Below, one piece after another: positions 22,631-34,700 of a stretch of DNA of 64,000 nucleotides. The position numbers were made by a program, and so were the translations under genes. Position 1 is the first letter of the stretch, and each line of letters starts with the position of its first letter. The notes beneath the pieces are model-generated. The model searched no databases and was not told where the DNA came from. It saw only the letters and a list, made by a program, of their open reading frames with translations. The DNA lies in assembly GCA_013396655.1 (NCBI GenBank), contig WBMV01004981.1, positions 1,338,038 to 1,402,037 of the forward strand. The letters are read 5' to 3'. Source of the stretch: Campylorhamphus procurvoides (Eukaryota > Chordata > Aves > Passeriformes > Dendrocolaptidae).

Positions 22631-23276
22631 AGGGATCATCAGCCAGCAATGTGCCCTTGAGGCAAAGAAGGCCACCAGCATCTTAAGCATCATCCTAGCA
22701 GGAAAACATCACCAGCAGGTTGAGGGAGGTGATCCTTCCTATACTCAGCATGGGAGAGACACATCTAGAATCCTGTGTCCAGTTCTGGGCTCCCCAATGC
22801 AAGAGAGACATGGACATACTGAAGTGAGTCCAGCAAAAGGCCACAAGAATGAATAAGGGTCTGGGGTATTGATGCTATGAACAAAGGTTGAGAGAGCTGG
22901 GCCTGTTCAGCCTGGAGAAGAGAAGACTCAGGGAAAATCTTATGGATGTACATAAATACCTGAAGGGAGGGTACAAGGTGGGTGAAGCCAGGCTCTTCTT
23001 AGAGGTGCCCAGTGAGAGGACAAGAGTCAGTAGGCACATTCTGAAAGACAGGAAATGCCACTTCAACATAAGAAAAAAACTTTTGCACTGTGAAGGCAAT
23101 CACAGACTGGAACAGGTTTCTCAGGGAGGTTTGCTCTCCAACTTTGGAGGTACTCAAAACCTGACTGAATAGTGTCCTGCGCAACCAGCTCTAAGTGACC
23201 CTGCATAATCAGGAGAGTTGGGTTAAGCAGTCTCCAAGGATGTCTTCCCACCTCAGCTGTGCTGTGATTCTCTCAT
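22631..23276 (+). mobile_element. CR1 LINE, 3' part of the LTR-interrupted copy
   Basis: The CR1 resumes with 'tcagccagcaatgtgccctt', exactly continuous with the sequence before the LTR. It runs through the C-terminal ORF2 region ('gcctggagaagagaagactc', 'cttcaacataagaaaaaaac') into the 3' UTR, ending near 'gctgtgattctctcatgaat'. Small indels and stops are frequent. Several short minus-strand open frames in this interval are shadows of the element. Confidence 0.88.
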
Positions 23277-23817
23277 GAATCTTACACTTCTTTGTCCTTT
23301 GCATTGATAAAAAGGCTGACCAGATAGAAAAGTAGAAAAATGAAATGGTGAATTGATCAAGTTTGTGCTCTTTCAGAAAAGAAGTGTGTGTATATATATA
23401 GTGTAGATTTTATGCACATTGCCTCCTGGAATCAACAGGAAATTTGAAATAAATGGAGGAGATACCCAGGGGAAGCTATCTGTCTTGTATGTGTCAAACA
23501 AGGGATGCCAGTAGCTTTGATTGAGTAGTTAAACATCCAGACAACATAGACTGTGCCAGTAAATCAATAGCAGTTCTCCATTTGTAACATAATTTCCTTT
23601 TTTCTTTCTTTTTAGAGGTAGTATTTTATGACTAGATCTTCATTACATGTAGGGTCAATGGACCCGTTTCCCAGAACTCTGGTCACAGGTAGCTGGGCGT
23701 CCCCACATGGGCAGTTGAAAACGTCCAGCCTAAATCTGCAAGCTTAGAGAAGCAAATAACTATGAACATGGCAGGCTGGAGTCCAGCTGCCAACCACTGT
23801 TGGGATCTGACATCTTG
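23277..23817. other. Unique DNA without recognised genes
   Basis: Sequence between the CR1 and the AT-rich array. A short TA run is seen at 23389-23400. No gene, RNA or known repeat is recognised. Confidence 0.5.
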
Positions 23818-24140
23818 TCTTTTTAAATTTGAATTTGAATTTAAATTTTATTTCAGTTTTTCCTTCAAATTTTATTTTTTATTGCCATTTTAGTTGTACT
23901 TATCATTTCATCCTAAGTCTCTGTTATAATTCTAGATTTTAATTTGAATTTCTAATTTTAATTTTTAGCCTTTTAAATTTAAGTTTTATATTTAATTCTA
24001 ATTTGAATTTGAATTTAATTTTTATTTCAGTTGTAATTATAATTTAATTCTAAGTCTTGGGTTTAATTCTAAATTTTCATTTCTAATTTCATTTTTAGTC
24101 TTTGAAATTTATGTTTCACTTTTAATTCTAGTTTTAATAT
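23818..24140 (+). repeat. AT-rich degenerate tandem duplication
   Basis: A low-complexity block built from AATTTGAATTT, AATTCTAA and TTTTTAG words. Two larger units can be aligned. 'tttatttcag' at 23847 recurs at 24021, and 'gttgta..' at 23893 recurs at 24030; both are followed by related words (cctaagtct/tctaagtctt, then tctaattt, then tttttagncttt). The unit is therefore about 140-175 bp, with roughly 36 extra bases in the first copy. G is very rare and C scarce on this strand. It could be a decayed minisatellite or an expanded AT-rich motif. Confidence 0.7.
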
Positions 24141-27100
24141 TTCATCCCTTGTCCTCAATAGGACAATAATTTCAACCCTCTCATGTATTTTTCTACATTA
24201 TTTGGAGTTTATGATCTATTCCTTAAGAATAAAAATATGGTACTATCTTGCAGAACTGAGTTGTCACAACAAAAATTAATATCAGTCTAAATTATCTATG
24301 CAACAACATGATAGAAACACAGAAATAGAATACCGTAGGAAAACAGTTCCATTTCCATTAAAAATAAAAGCTCTGTTAATAAGCTCCTGGCATGATGTCA
24401 CTTGATATAACCATTTTAGGGTTAATGGTGTTTTGCTATCATGAAGGATTTTGCAAGTGTTAAAGTTATCAGTGTCCCCATGTATGCCTTAGCTCAGCAA
24501 AGCAGTTAAGCATGTTCTTAAGTCTCACTCTGTAATCTCTTTCTCTAACCATAAATCCTGCTTCATTGACTTCTGGACTTTTTATAGCTTGCTGAGGGAA
24601 ATTCATGCTACCTGTTTGGCAACATAACAGTAGCATGACAGACTAGTGCATGCCTGCACTGTGTTTAGGATTTTATTAGAGAATACATCTGGAAATGGGA
24701 GGAAAATGTAATAACACTTCATTTTTTTTCATTTCACTTAATGTAAAAACTTTTGACATGCAAATGGTGTGTTGCTAACTACAGTGTCTATTGAAATATT
24801 GATACTGATTCTTCAGTTATAACCATTATTATTTAGCCCTTATTTATGAACCCTGCAGGATGTAGAAAGCTACATATGAGCCCTAAATCCTTGCAATCTG
24901 AAAGACAGATGCAAAAAAAGGTGGATGTCCTATGGAATTCAAAGTTAGGGGATAAACAGAGCAAACAAAAAAACCAAGTTGATTTGGTGAACACAGTTGT
25001 TTCAGGTTTCTTCCTCTTTTTTGTGTTAACCATGCCAGTGGCTGTACATTTTCATATGTTTGCAACTTTTGTACATTGATGTCAGTCATTTTTGTATGTC
25101 AACCATGGGCAAGTAGATAAAGCAAGTCTTACAGAAAGGCTACTCATTCTTACGTACTGTACAAATCAAAATGCTTCACAGCATTATGGACGTACTGGTG
25201 CTTAACTAGGAGGTCCAAGCCCTTTACATGTTTTCACATGATACAGACTAAGTGATTTAGAGATGTTCAAAACTCTGCTGGGCAAAGCTCTACGCAACTC
25301 AATCTAGCTTTGAAGTTAGCCATGCTTTGAGCACGATTAGATGGACCAGATGACTTTGTAATTTTTTAATGATGCTTGAATATTAAAAAAGGAATAGAGG
25401 GTGAATAAGATTCTTCAATAAGACATCATTGGTTGTTTCATTATATTCTGGATAATAATGCTAATTATTAAGTCAATAATGTTAATTATGTCAATGACCA
25501 TGTTAAAGAAATGTAATGAAGAGAGAAAAAAAGTTTTCATGGAGGTATTAATGCTATCTTTTAAGGAGGTTAATGAGAAAATCCTGTTAGACAAGACCAG
25601 CTGAGATATGGAATATAATTTTTGTAAGAACTGTTGACACCTGAGAATTTGTTATTGCTTAAATTCAGAGTGAAATCAAATATTTCTGATATGCCACACA
25701 AATACCAGTTTAGAAAAAAAGACTGGGTTTCAGCAATATTTAATTTCACAATTCTATGATTGTGTTTCAGATTTCATTCTCTGTTTTCAACCCAAGAATA
25801 TGTGGATGTGCAGTGCCCCTTTTCCTTGTAGCCCAGGGATTGGAGCACTGCCCATAATACAGACAAGTTGGATTGCAGCACATCTGCTGTACCCAGACTT
25901 GCTTTGGAGTGAGCCCTTTCAGTATCAGAACACATTGCCCAGGGCAGCAGCTGGCAGCAGGGCTGTTATTAATGACCCTCAGGGACATGGTGTGCAGACC
26001 AGGTTGGGACTAACTTTTCGGGCTTCCCTTACCATGTAGGTTGGCTGTCACTGAATGAAAGATTTTGAAGAAATCAACCTTAGCCAAGATTCAAAGGGAG
26101 AAGAAAGACAATGGTAAAGCCCAAACTGGTATTATTCAGGAGAGAAAAGGGGCCCTTAAAAATTTTAAATAATGGTTTAAAAAAATTAATGGAGTACTGC
26201 AGTAAAGCAGACAGAGATGCAACTGTAGAGAAACTCTAGCTTTGGTAATTAACAATACCTGAGCATTCAAAACTAATCTAGAAGAAGAATGAGATGAGAG
26301 GGAATATAACCAGAATTACTTCCATGTAAACAGATGTATGTGCAAAGAAAATGAAAAAAAGATCCTAAAGAGTCCACAAAAAGGTTTTTTCCAAGAAACA
26401 ACTGCAACAGTAAGATTTGAAAGAGCTGCCTTTCTCTATAAAAGAGATGTAACAGAGAACAGAAGGTGCTATCTCTACTGGAAAACCATTTGTATGCTCT
26501 GCATCAAGTTCTTCAAAGGGGCAAAAAAACCATACTTGGACAGATGATCCAGACTGCATTACAGAAAGAGAAAACAATCATCTTAGGTTTGCTGTAGGAG
26601 AAGTGTGTACATTTTCTGAGCAACGGCTAAGTCAAAGAACCTGACAGAGACCTGCTCTTCTCAAGGCCTGAGTTTTAGTTTGGTCAACATTGTACTTTGT
26701 GAAGCACTGAAGAACACAGAAACCAGCTTCAACTAGATACTACTCTACCTTTCTGGAGATAAAATTCACTCATCTTCCTTTCCCAATTAAGCATAAAGCT
26801 ATCAGAAATTAGCAATAAATGTCAGAATCTAAAATACTTATGAAAAATCTATTAAATAGCTCATAAGGTGAGTCTTGTCGACATCCTTGTGTGCAGTCTT
26901 CCCTGTGTTACTGGATAGTGGAAAAGCCATCTGTTCCAAACTTTTTATGTTTAGGAATCAGAAATCTGAAGATGATGCAGCGGTTTCTAATTTTGGACTT
27001 ACCTGGGAAAAATGGCTAATTTAGTTCCCTACAATGTCTCTGAATTCTACTAACACTGGCATACGTGATTTGATCTCAGGGCTCAATATAATGTGTTTGG

Positions 27101-28199
27101 GCATAAATAATTCCACTGTCATTCTCATCAAGAGTCCCAGGACTATGAACTTGGCTGACTTTGTGTTGTTTAATTTTTCCCCTTCTACATCTGCAGTCAG
27201 ATGTGTACTCTGATGCTGCTCCCTAAACATACCCATGCTTTATTTTAAGTTTTCCACTCACTTCAGGTGTTCCCAGAAGAGATGCATGTCTTTTCTTGGT
27301 GCCATCCTGGTGCCTAACAGCCCAAAATACAGAGCAGAATATGATCCCATGAATTTATTTCTTTAGTGAGATGTGCTGTTTTTAAATGTCTTTTACATTT
27401 GAGACAGGTGGCACCAGCAGTTCCATGTCTAAACCCGAACTTCACTGCAAATTACTTGTACTTATGACCACCAAGTTTTGACAGTTCCTAGAGGTCATTC
27501 TTACATTGATAATAAGGGCTGTGTCTGTGTGGCTGGTGTCACCAAATCAATGTAATTAATTAGGATTCATTAACTAGTTTTCAAGTAAAACAAAAACATT
27601 CATGGCTTTTCTGTGTGAAAATTAAAGTTTTCAGGCACTAAACGTAGCATAAGTATTTTTGTCAGATGCCATAAAGATTATGGTTGAACAATCAAATATC
27701 TCCTTATTCATGTTTATTTTGCAAATGATACACTTGTACCCGGAAAAAAATAATCTCTGTTCTAATGCACTGAAATGGGAAAATTGGCAGGTCCTTTTTG
27801 GCAGTGGCAAAGCGTGGTGTATGGTAATTTGGCTAACCTTGACCTCCTTTATATAAAAACATGAAACTTTTTAACCCCCACACGCTAAGACTAATTCTCC
27901 TCTTGCTCTTCTTGAGTAAATTAACACTCCACTTATTAGCAAGTGAGATGTACAAACCCCAAACTTGGCTATGATGGTGTAGGAGATCTGTGTTCAGACC
28001 TACCTGAAAGCATCTGGACAATGCTTAATTTGAGATCACCCTCAGAAGTCTTTACTCCAGAACATGAGTTCATTTAACTTTTTCAGTTTCTCTTTACCAT
28101 GATTTGTATTCTGTGTCCCTTGCCTGTCTTTACACGCTATTTCTCTGAGGGTACCAGTCACATACGTACATCGTGGAGCTGTTCCCATCACAGTCAGGT
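24141..28199. other. Unique AT-rich DNA without recognised genes
   Basis: No exon, RNA gene or known repeat recognised. If a longer Gypsy-like element once existed to the right, its RNase H and integrase regions would have been expected in about 26000-28200 on the minus strand. I looked for their motifs at 27840-28100 and found none. Confidence 0.5.
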
Positions 28200-28790
28200 C
28201 CTTGTGTCCCTCTGTCTCCTGTCAGAGGCAGTTTGACAGCCTGTGCCATACTCTGGCCAACTGCAGTAGTTAACATCCCTTCCACAGAGTCTATGTTTTG
28301 CTGGAGTTTAGTACAGAAGAGATGATTTTCGCTAAACCTTCTCAGAGTATCAAAGCCGTATTTTTTTAAAAACATCAGGACCTCCAATGGGTAAATCTCA
28401 GGGGTTTATCTGCTAGTAAAAAAAGTTGTATTTTTTAGTAAAAATGCACTAGGTGCTTCACACAATCTGAGGAAAACAGTGTTTCCCAAGGGGATATTGA
28501 ACGTGCTCAGACGAGTGCTCTGTTTTCCTAAGGACACCTGCCAGAACCTTGCTGACATATCATGCGTTGAAAAATGTCTGGCATCATCCATCTCTCACAG
28601 AGTTTCTCCCTTTGTTGACAGTAGGAAACAGCCCTGTTATGCATATTTCTTTAATTCTCTTGGCTCCCTACATAGCAAAGTGTCTCATATATTTTCTTCT
28701 GTAACCACTGATTCCCAAAGAGAACCGAATATCCAGCTCTTCTTTTGCTCTGAGTTTTAAAGAAAAGGGAACTTTAGACCAGGAACTGAA
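28200..28790 (-). pseudogene. Degenerate Ty3/Gypsy-like reverse transcriptase fragment
   Basis: Three broken minus-strand frames occur in the order expected for a Gypsy-type RT. At 28775-28707 KVPFSLKLRAKEELD, then LGIS, resembles the segment at the start of the RT domain. At 28573-28440 FSTHDMSARFWQVSL, then STRLSTFNIPLG, then FLRL, resembles the motif-A block (FSxxDxxSGfWQvxL...TFNtPfG...FLRLPFG); the Asp of FSTHD matches the first catalytic aspartate. Past a stop, at about 28387-28270, a weaker stretch with LFCTKLQQ could be the RT C-terminal part. The block with the YxDD catalytic pair is missing, the FG after FLRL is lost, and in-frame stops and frameshifts separate the pieces, so it is inactive. 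No gag, protease, integrase or LTRs were found. An old domesticated copy is unlikely given the breaks. Confidence 0.6.
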
Positions 28791-31700
28791 CAAAGATAGG
28801 AGAAGGGCCTCTTTCGCCTTGGCTTCTGATGGGAACTTTTTTTTCTGTTGGAAAATACTTTCTATGAAATGTTTGTTTTCTTGGTCTTTTGTCCCACTAG
28901 TCACATCACGTTGATGCCTTCAGGATCAGACTAAGGACACCATGAAGTTTTTTCATTTTAGAATTGGGTATTTATCCTTGAATGTTTTTCTGATTTTTAC
29001 CTCGTCCACTCTATTCTGTATTCACTGTTTATTTCACATTTTACCTTAATGAGAAGCTGTTCACCCACATAAATTCCGATTTACCTTCTGATGACCACAG
29101 GGCAAAAACTTCTTAAAGCACAACTGTTTTGCATGTAAATATCCATCTCTCTTCAGAGTCTGTCTTCACAGTTTCTATTCAGTCTCTCATATTTCTCTTT
29201 GCATTGCATAGGAGACAAATCCTCCATTAAGGGAAAAACTTTTTTTTTTATTTGGTAGGGAATTAATACACAGAGCTTCATATTTCTCTGTGCAAATTTT
29301 TCACTCATGTAAAATATTTCCTTTTTGAATATTTATGCCTCAACAAGAACCTCTGGCCAATTGCTTCCTGTAGTAGTCAGACTACCTTCTGCCAAACGAA
29401 ACATTATGCACAGCTATCAGGCATTATTATCAACACCTATCCTGCAGTAGAACTTTTGTTTGTGATGAGTAATTTAACACTCAACACGCTGAAACCTAAA
29501 GCTAATATTGTGAAGTACTCCAAGGAGACAAATTGCATGTATCTTAAACTCTTGATAATCATCTGGTGGTCTGGGGACACTATTACACTGTGTGTTTTCA
29601 GAAAACAAAACAACAAAAACTTCTGTTCCTCATGAAGCCAAGGATCCCTTATTTTCCCTCTGCCAGAGCTGAGCATCAGTGGCTTGTGGTGCCCTCCTGG
29701 CGCTAGGAACACAAGCTGGTGTGTTGGTGCTCCCTTACCAGCAGGCTTTAGCCTGCTTTGGAGACCATTGATCCAAAATGAGGCCTTCTGCATTCATTCA
29801 ACTTTCAGCTGTTGAGCCAGTCCATTCTTTAATCTGCTTAGTATCTGATTCCTGGCATTGGACCAGGATTGTGAGTTTGTGAGCAAAATGTTGTGAACAA
29901 AATATTGCTACTTTGCTGAACAAGATCCTCTCTCTTATCACAGGGACCTACTGTCTTTCACAGGGATTTTTCCATCTTTCTCTATCTTTCCCAATGCTAT
30001 AACTAAAATACTTGCCTGCACTGAGCAGTGCAAGAGTCAAATATTGACCCGCTTCTCTGGCTAAAGGCTACATAAGCAATAGAGTATCCATTCTTTTGAG
30101 TATCCACAGTGGCCAGTTGAGTAAAAGGAATGTAGTTGTCAAATACAGTATTTCCGTGGGGAATCCCTCCCATTTGCCTCAAATTCTCCTTAACCCCAAG
30201 TTTAGAAATGTATGAGGGCTGACTACAGCTCTGGTTTGCATCAGCTATCACTTAAAGTAACTTCCTATTGAAAAATGCCTCGAGTTGGCTGCTACTCTTT
30301 GTTTTGTGGATCTTAGGCTTGATATTAGAGCAAAATTACTACCTGAGTCATAGGTAGTCTCAGAGGTACAAGTAGAATTTTCTGAATTGTGGGAGGTATA
30401 AACTCTTTCTCCCTACAGATTCACTGCTGTAAGCTGAGAAGAGTGGGAATAGTCCATATGGCCAGACTGTCGTCTCTGTTCCCAGCCTCTACTGTTGGCA
30501 GTCTTCATGTGTTTGATTGTCTATGCTCCCCCTCCTCAGAACAACCATAATTCTTCCCTTTAGCATCTCTCATGTCTCCCCTTGGCTAACAGTGACCTCT
30601 GTTCCTTGTATAATTCTTGTCTCTAGCTTGTCAATAGTTTGTTATTTCTAGTACAGATTTCAGCTGCCAACTTTTACTTCAGGCATTTTCTCTTAGCCAA
30701 TTTGTAAGCCTCAAGATAATTCAATGCCATATTCACTCCTCAGTTTTGCTCTTGCCTCTTCTCTCTTCTCGGCATGACTTTCAAGACGGGGTATTGGGGT
30801 TTTTTTTTGTTTTTTGTTTTTTCTTTTTTGATTGGGTTGTTTTAAAGGGCTTTTTTATGTAGTAGACAGCTTATCTTGAAACTTACTGCTTTCTAACTTG
30901 CATGTGCTGGGGCAACCTAGACAGACAACAGTTATCTTTGCCTTCTAATGTGCACAGCATGCTCTTTGGGATCATGGTCTGACACAGACTCAGCTAAGAT
31001 GTATGCAGTAGTGTTCCAAGAAGAACAGCTGAGGTCGTGGGATACAAACCAGAGGGGTGGCAGTAAAAGGGTATTGGTATGTGTGCAGGCTCACATGACA
31101 TAGAGTCAGGGTGCATCCAGGAGAAACAACCAAGCCTGGGAAGTGGGGAGTCCTCTCAGAGTAGAAAAGCTTTAGTCGAATGGCACCAATGAGGAAAATC
31201 CAAACTGCTGTGTTGAGTGGCAATACAGGAGAGAGTGGGCCTAAGAAGTCCCATGACACACTGTAGGCTGCTGGAAGACTGAGGAAGGAGAATTCTGAGA
31301 ACAAGAAAGCAAAAACATCAGGAAAAGAAGTTACTTCTTTTGTTTTGCCAAATTTAAGCCAAGCAAAAAAAAAATAGTTGATAGTGTCCTACAAAGTGTG
31401 GTCTTAGCAGATTAGGAACTCAGCAGCCCCCCCAATGCAATGTTATGAAGCCATGAGGGACACAACCTGCCTGTACAAACATTCAAGTAACAAATGAGAT
31501 TAGAAGAGTGGTAGCACTTGCAGATGTTCTGCCAAGACAGCAGTTAGGATATGGGATTTGGTTCTGGTATTTTTTCAAAAAACACTGAAAAGATGGAGAA
31601 AGTGCTGAAAAAAAAATGCAGCAAGTGATTTAAGAATTGGAAAAACATTTTTTTAATCTTCTCAGGAAAAAAAAAATGAGAAGGGATTTGATTGGAGTAT

Positions 31701-34700
31701 AGAAATCCCTTTCCTGAGAGAAAAGTGCTGAAATGATCTTGAATTTAGTGGAGAATGAAACTGGTTGTAATCTGAAGCTACATCAATTCAGGATAGAAGT
31801 TAGAATTTATTTTTTTTTAACAGTGAGTGGGATTAACCATTCAAACTAACTACCATGCAATCGATTTTCTGTCTCCTGCTATTGTAAGATCAAGACTAGA
31901 TATTATCTAGAAGTTATGCATTAGTCAAACACAAATTATCCTTTCATCAAACAGAAGTTATTGAGCTCCATACAGAATTAAATGGCTGATGAAGTAATAG
32001 GTCTAACATACTGCAGGTCAAATTTTATGATCTAATACCTCATTTTGGCAGTGGAATCTAAATGTGTATGTGACGATGTGTATCTGTGAGAGTATATTTC
32101 ATGGGATCATGGAGTATGTTGCTTTTGATTATAAGGTTCTCCATCATCTCTAAATTCCCACCTCCTGTATCATCTTTTCTGTGCAAGTTTTTCCCATTCT
32201 ATCCTCATAACTGGCTGCACAAGCATGTTTCAAATTCTATACACACTCTATGCTGTAAATGTCATAATTTCTACAAACACTGCATGTGTTGTAGCACCCC
32301 ATCAATTTTGACCAATCACCCCTCAGCATGGAGCTGGTCCCTTTAAGAGAGTTCTTGATTCCATGGAGTAAAATGGGAAGGACATTGAAGCACACAGAGA
32401 TTCTGATTTTGAACAAAACCCTCATTCAGGATTATTTGTTCACAAGAGCCAGTGCTGAAGTTGAATGAGAAATTTTGCTTCTGTTCATCCATGCAAATTC
32501 ATCTCTACATGTTAATTTCATATTTCAGCTGCTTATCTAGCCTGCCTCATCTCACACTCTGCACAGCTCCTCTGAAAGCAGTGATGAAACAAATGATCTT
32601 TTACAAAGTCTTAGTATTTAACTGTATAAATACATTTAGCTGTCCAGTGTCTGAAGACCTCTCACGTTCCTAGGTATTTCTTGATGGCTTAAGATTTCTG
32701 ACTAAGGAGATTTTACTTGGGAACATCCACATACATAGTTACAAGATCAGGTAATGTATTGCAGAACTGCAGACATGTGTGACTTCATTAAAAAACAAGA
32801 TGAATACACAAACCTTGCCCAAGGTGACCAGGCATAGCCCATGGGTCAAGACTTCCTACTCCGTGCAGTCCTGCATGTGACAAAGTCCTGGAGATTATCT
32901 TAGCCCTGATGACCTCAACTGGAGCCTATTCACAGAGCAGTTATTACGACTATACCTGCAGGAGGAAAATGTAACCTGGGCCACTCTGTACATACAGTAT
33001 GTGTACCAGGACTAGAGGGGTGGAAAACAAAGAAGATAGATATAGACATAGATATAGATGAAATATATTATTAAAATGACCGTATGACCCTACTGGAATA
33101 CATTCACTGCAGAGTGGGGAGATTCACTTGACAATGATGTTGTGAACATTAAACGTTTTTAGGTCATAGAGTAGTAGAGGTATTCCTCAGGATAAGTTCA
33201 TGACAGAGCTGGAAGGTTAGTCTACAAACTGATTGGCAGGTAAACGAACTTTTCCTCAGAGATTATCTACTTTGTAATGAAAGATGTGATTGAAACACAG
33301 GCAGGCATATCTGAGTCATACTCTTGAGTTCAGGAACTTCAGACGAGGCCCAAATTACCCAGTGCCTGCTGTCAGGAGATGAGTGGCTGATGCCTTTTTC
33401 AGCAGTACCTCAAATTTCTCATCCTTTGGGCTTGGGAATCTCTCCAAAGACAAAGTATTAAAAGAAACTAAGCCATTTTTGATAATTTACTATTAAGTCT
33501 GAGGCAGAGGGTTTGAAACTCTTTCTAAGCTCCCACTGATGGATGGCCACTAATTTGAACAGCCTAGTATGAGGCTTGGGAGCAGCTCCTCACTTTCATG
33601 GTAGTTACATTTGCTTTTGGCCCTCTTGATCCCAGCTAGCCCAAGAAATTATAAATACCCATAATGGCAAAGGAATCAGGTCTGGAGGTATAAGAACATT
33701 CTTGACAGGGTCCTACAGTGGTCGAACTAATTACTCAGGAGAAATGTTTAAAAATAGTGGAGTAGAAGGTATCCTGATGTTATAGTCTTTCCTAGCAGTC
33801 AAGTCCTACGTAGGGAAATAGTTAAATCAAAAGGATTAAATGGAAGTCAGCTGGAGGGAAAAACACAATCAGAAATTTAATAAAACCCTTTCAAACTGAG
33901 TACCAAATACATTTGTTTTGAGAACTAATTCCCTGGGAAAGAAATAGTAAAATTCAATAGACAACTAACATGATAAAATAATACAACCAGAAAATTAATA
34001 CTTTATATCAAATCAATAAATATATCAATGAAGTGCAGAGTCTTTTTAAATAAAGACTTTCCAAAATAATTTGGTGTAGTTAAATTCTCTGTGGAATGTT
34101 TCCTTGTTCCAGCCCATTTACCATGGGCTGTCACAAATCCCAGTTCCAAAGAAGGACAGGGGGTGATATTCTTGATTTCTGATGATCAGAGAGCCTGAAG
34201 CATCTGAAAAGCAGCCACCAGAATGAAGTGCTTAATACCTTTAAATAAGGAAAAGTGACAGATACCTCATTGAAATTCTTTACAGAACAAGCAAATAGAC
34301 TGTCAGCAGAATTTTTGTTTGGATGTCAAGTAGAGAATAGCTTTATATTATTGGCCAATCATGCTATTCGACACAAATATCTTCAATGAGGAATTAATGA
34401 GAGGAAGGTGGTAGAATTTAGTCCTGTTACAGAATGATGAGAGGCTCTAGATGAGGCCATGCTGCAGGCATTCCCATGCATACATATAATAGTGAAAAGC
34501 CCTCCAAAACCAGAGTTTGCAATTACTCTAGATGAGATGTTGTCATGGATTGCCAGGGTGCAGTGCCAGACCATGTGGCTCCTTGATCAGCCTATGCAAG
34601 ATGCCTGAGCGGAAAGAATTAGGCACCCACAAAAAGCAGACAGTCAGAAGGCTGTGGCCTGTAAGGATCTCAGAAGAAGTTTCATGCACAGATTTAAACC

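Noticed and set aside
22888..23251. Several frames of 60-94 codons on both strands
   Set aside because: They are fragments or shadows of the dead CR1 copy, not independent genes.
27833..28100. Minus-strand frame downstream of the RT fragment considered as RNase H or integrase
   Set aside because: No DxD/E pattern, HHCC zinc motif or other expected residues.
29437..31304. Minus-strand frames upstream of the RT fragment considered as gag or protease of the same element
   Set aside because: No zinc knuckle, protease D-T/S-G or other conserved motif is visible, so assignment would be guesswork.
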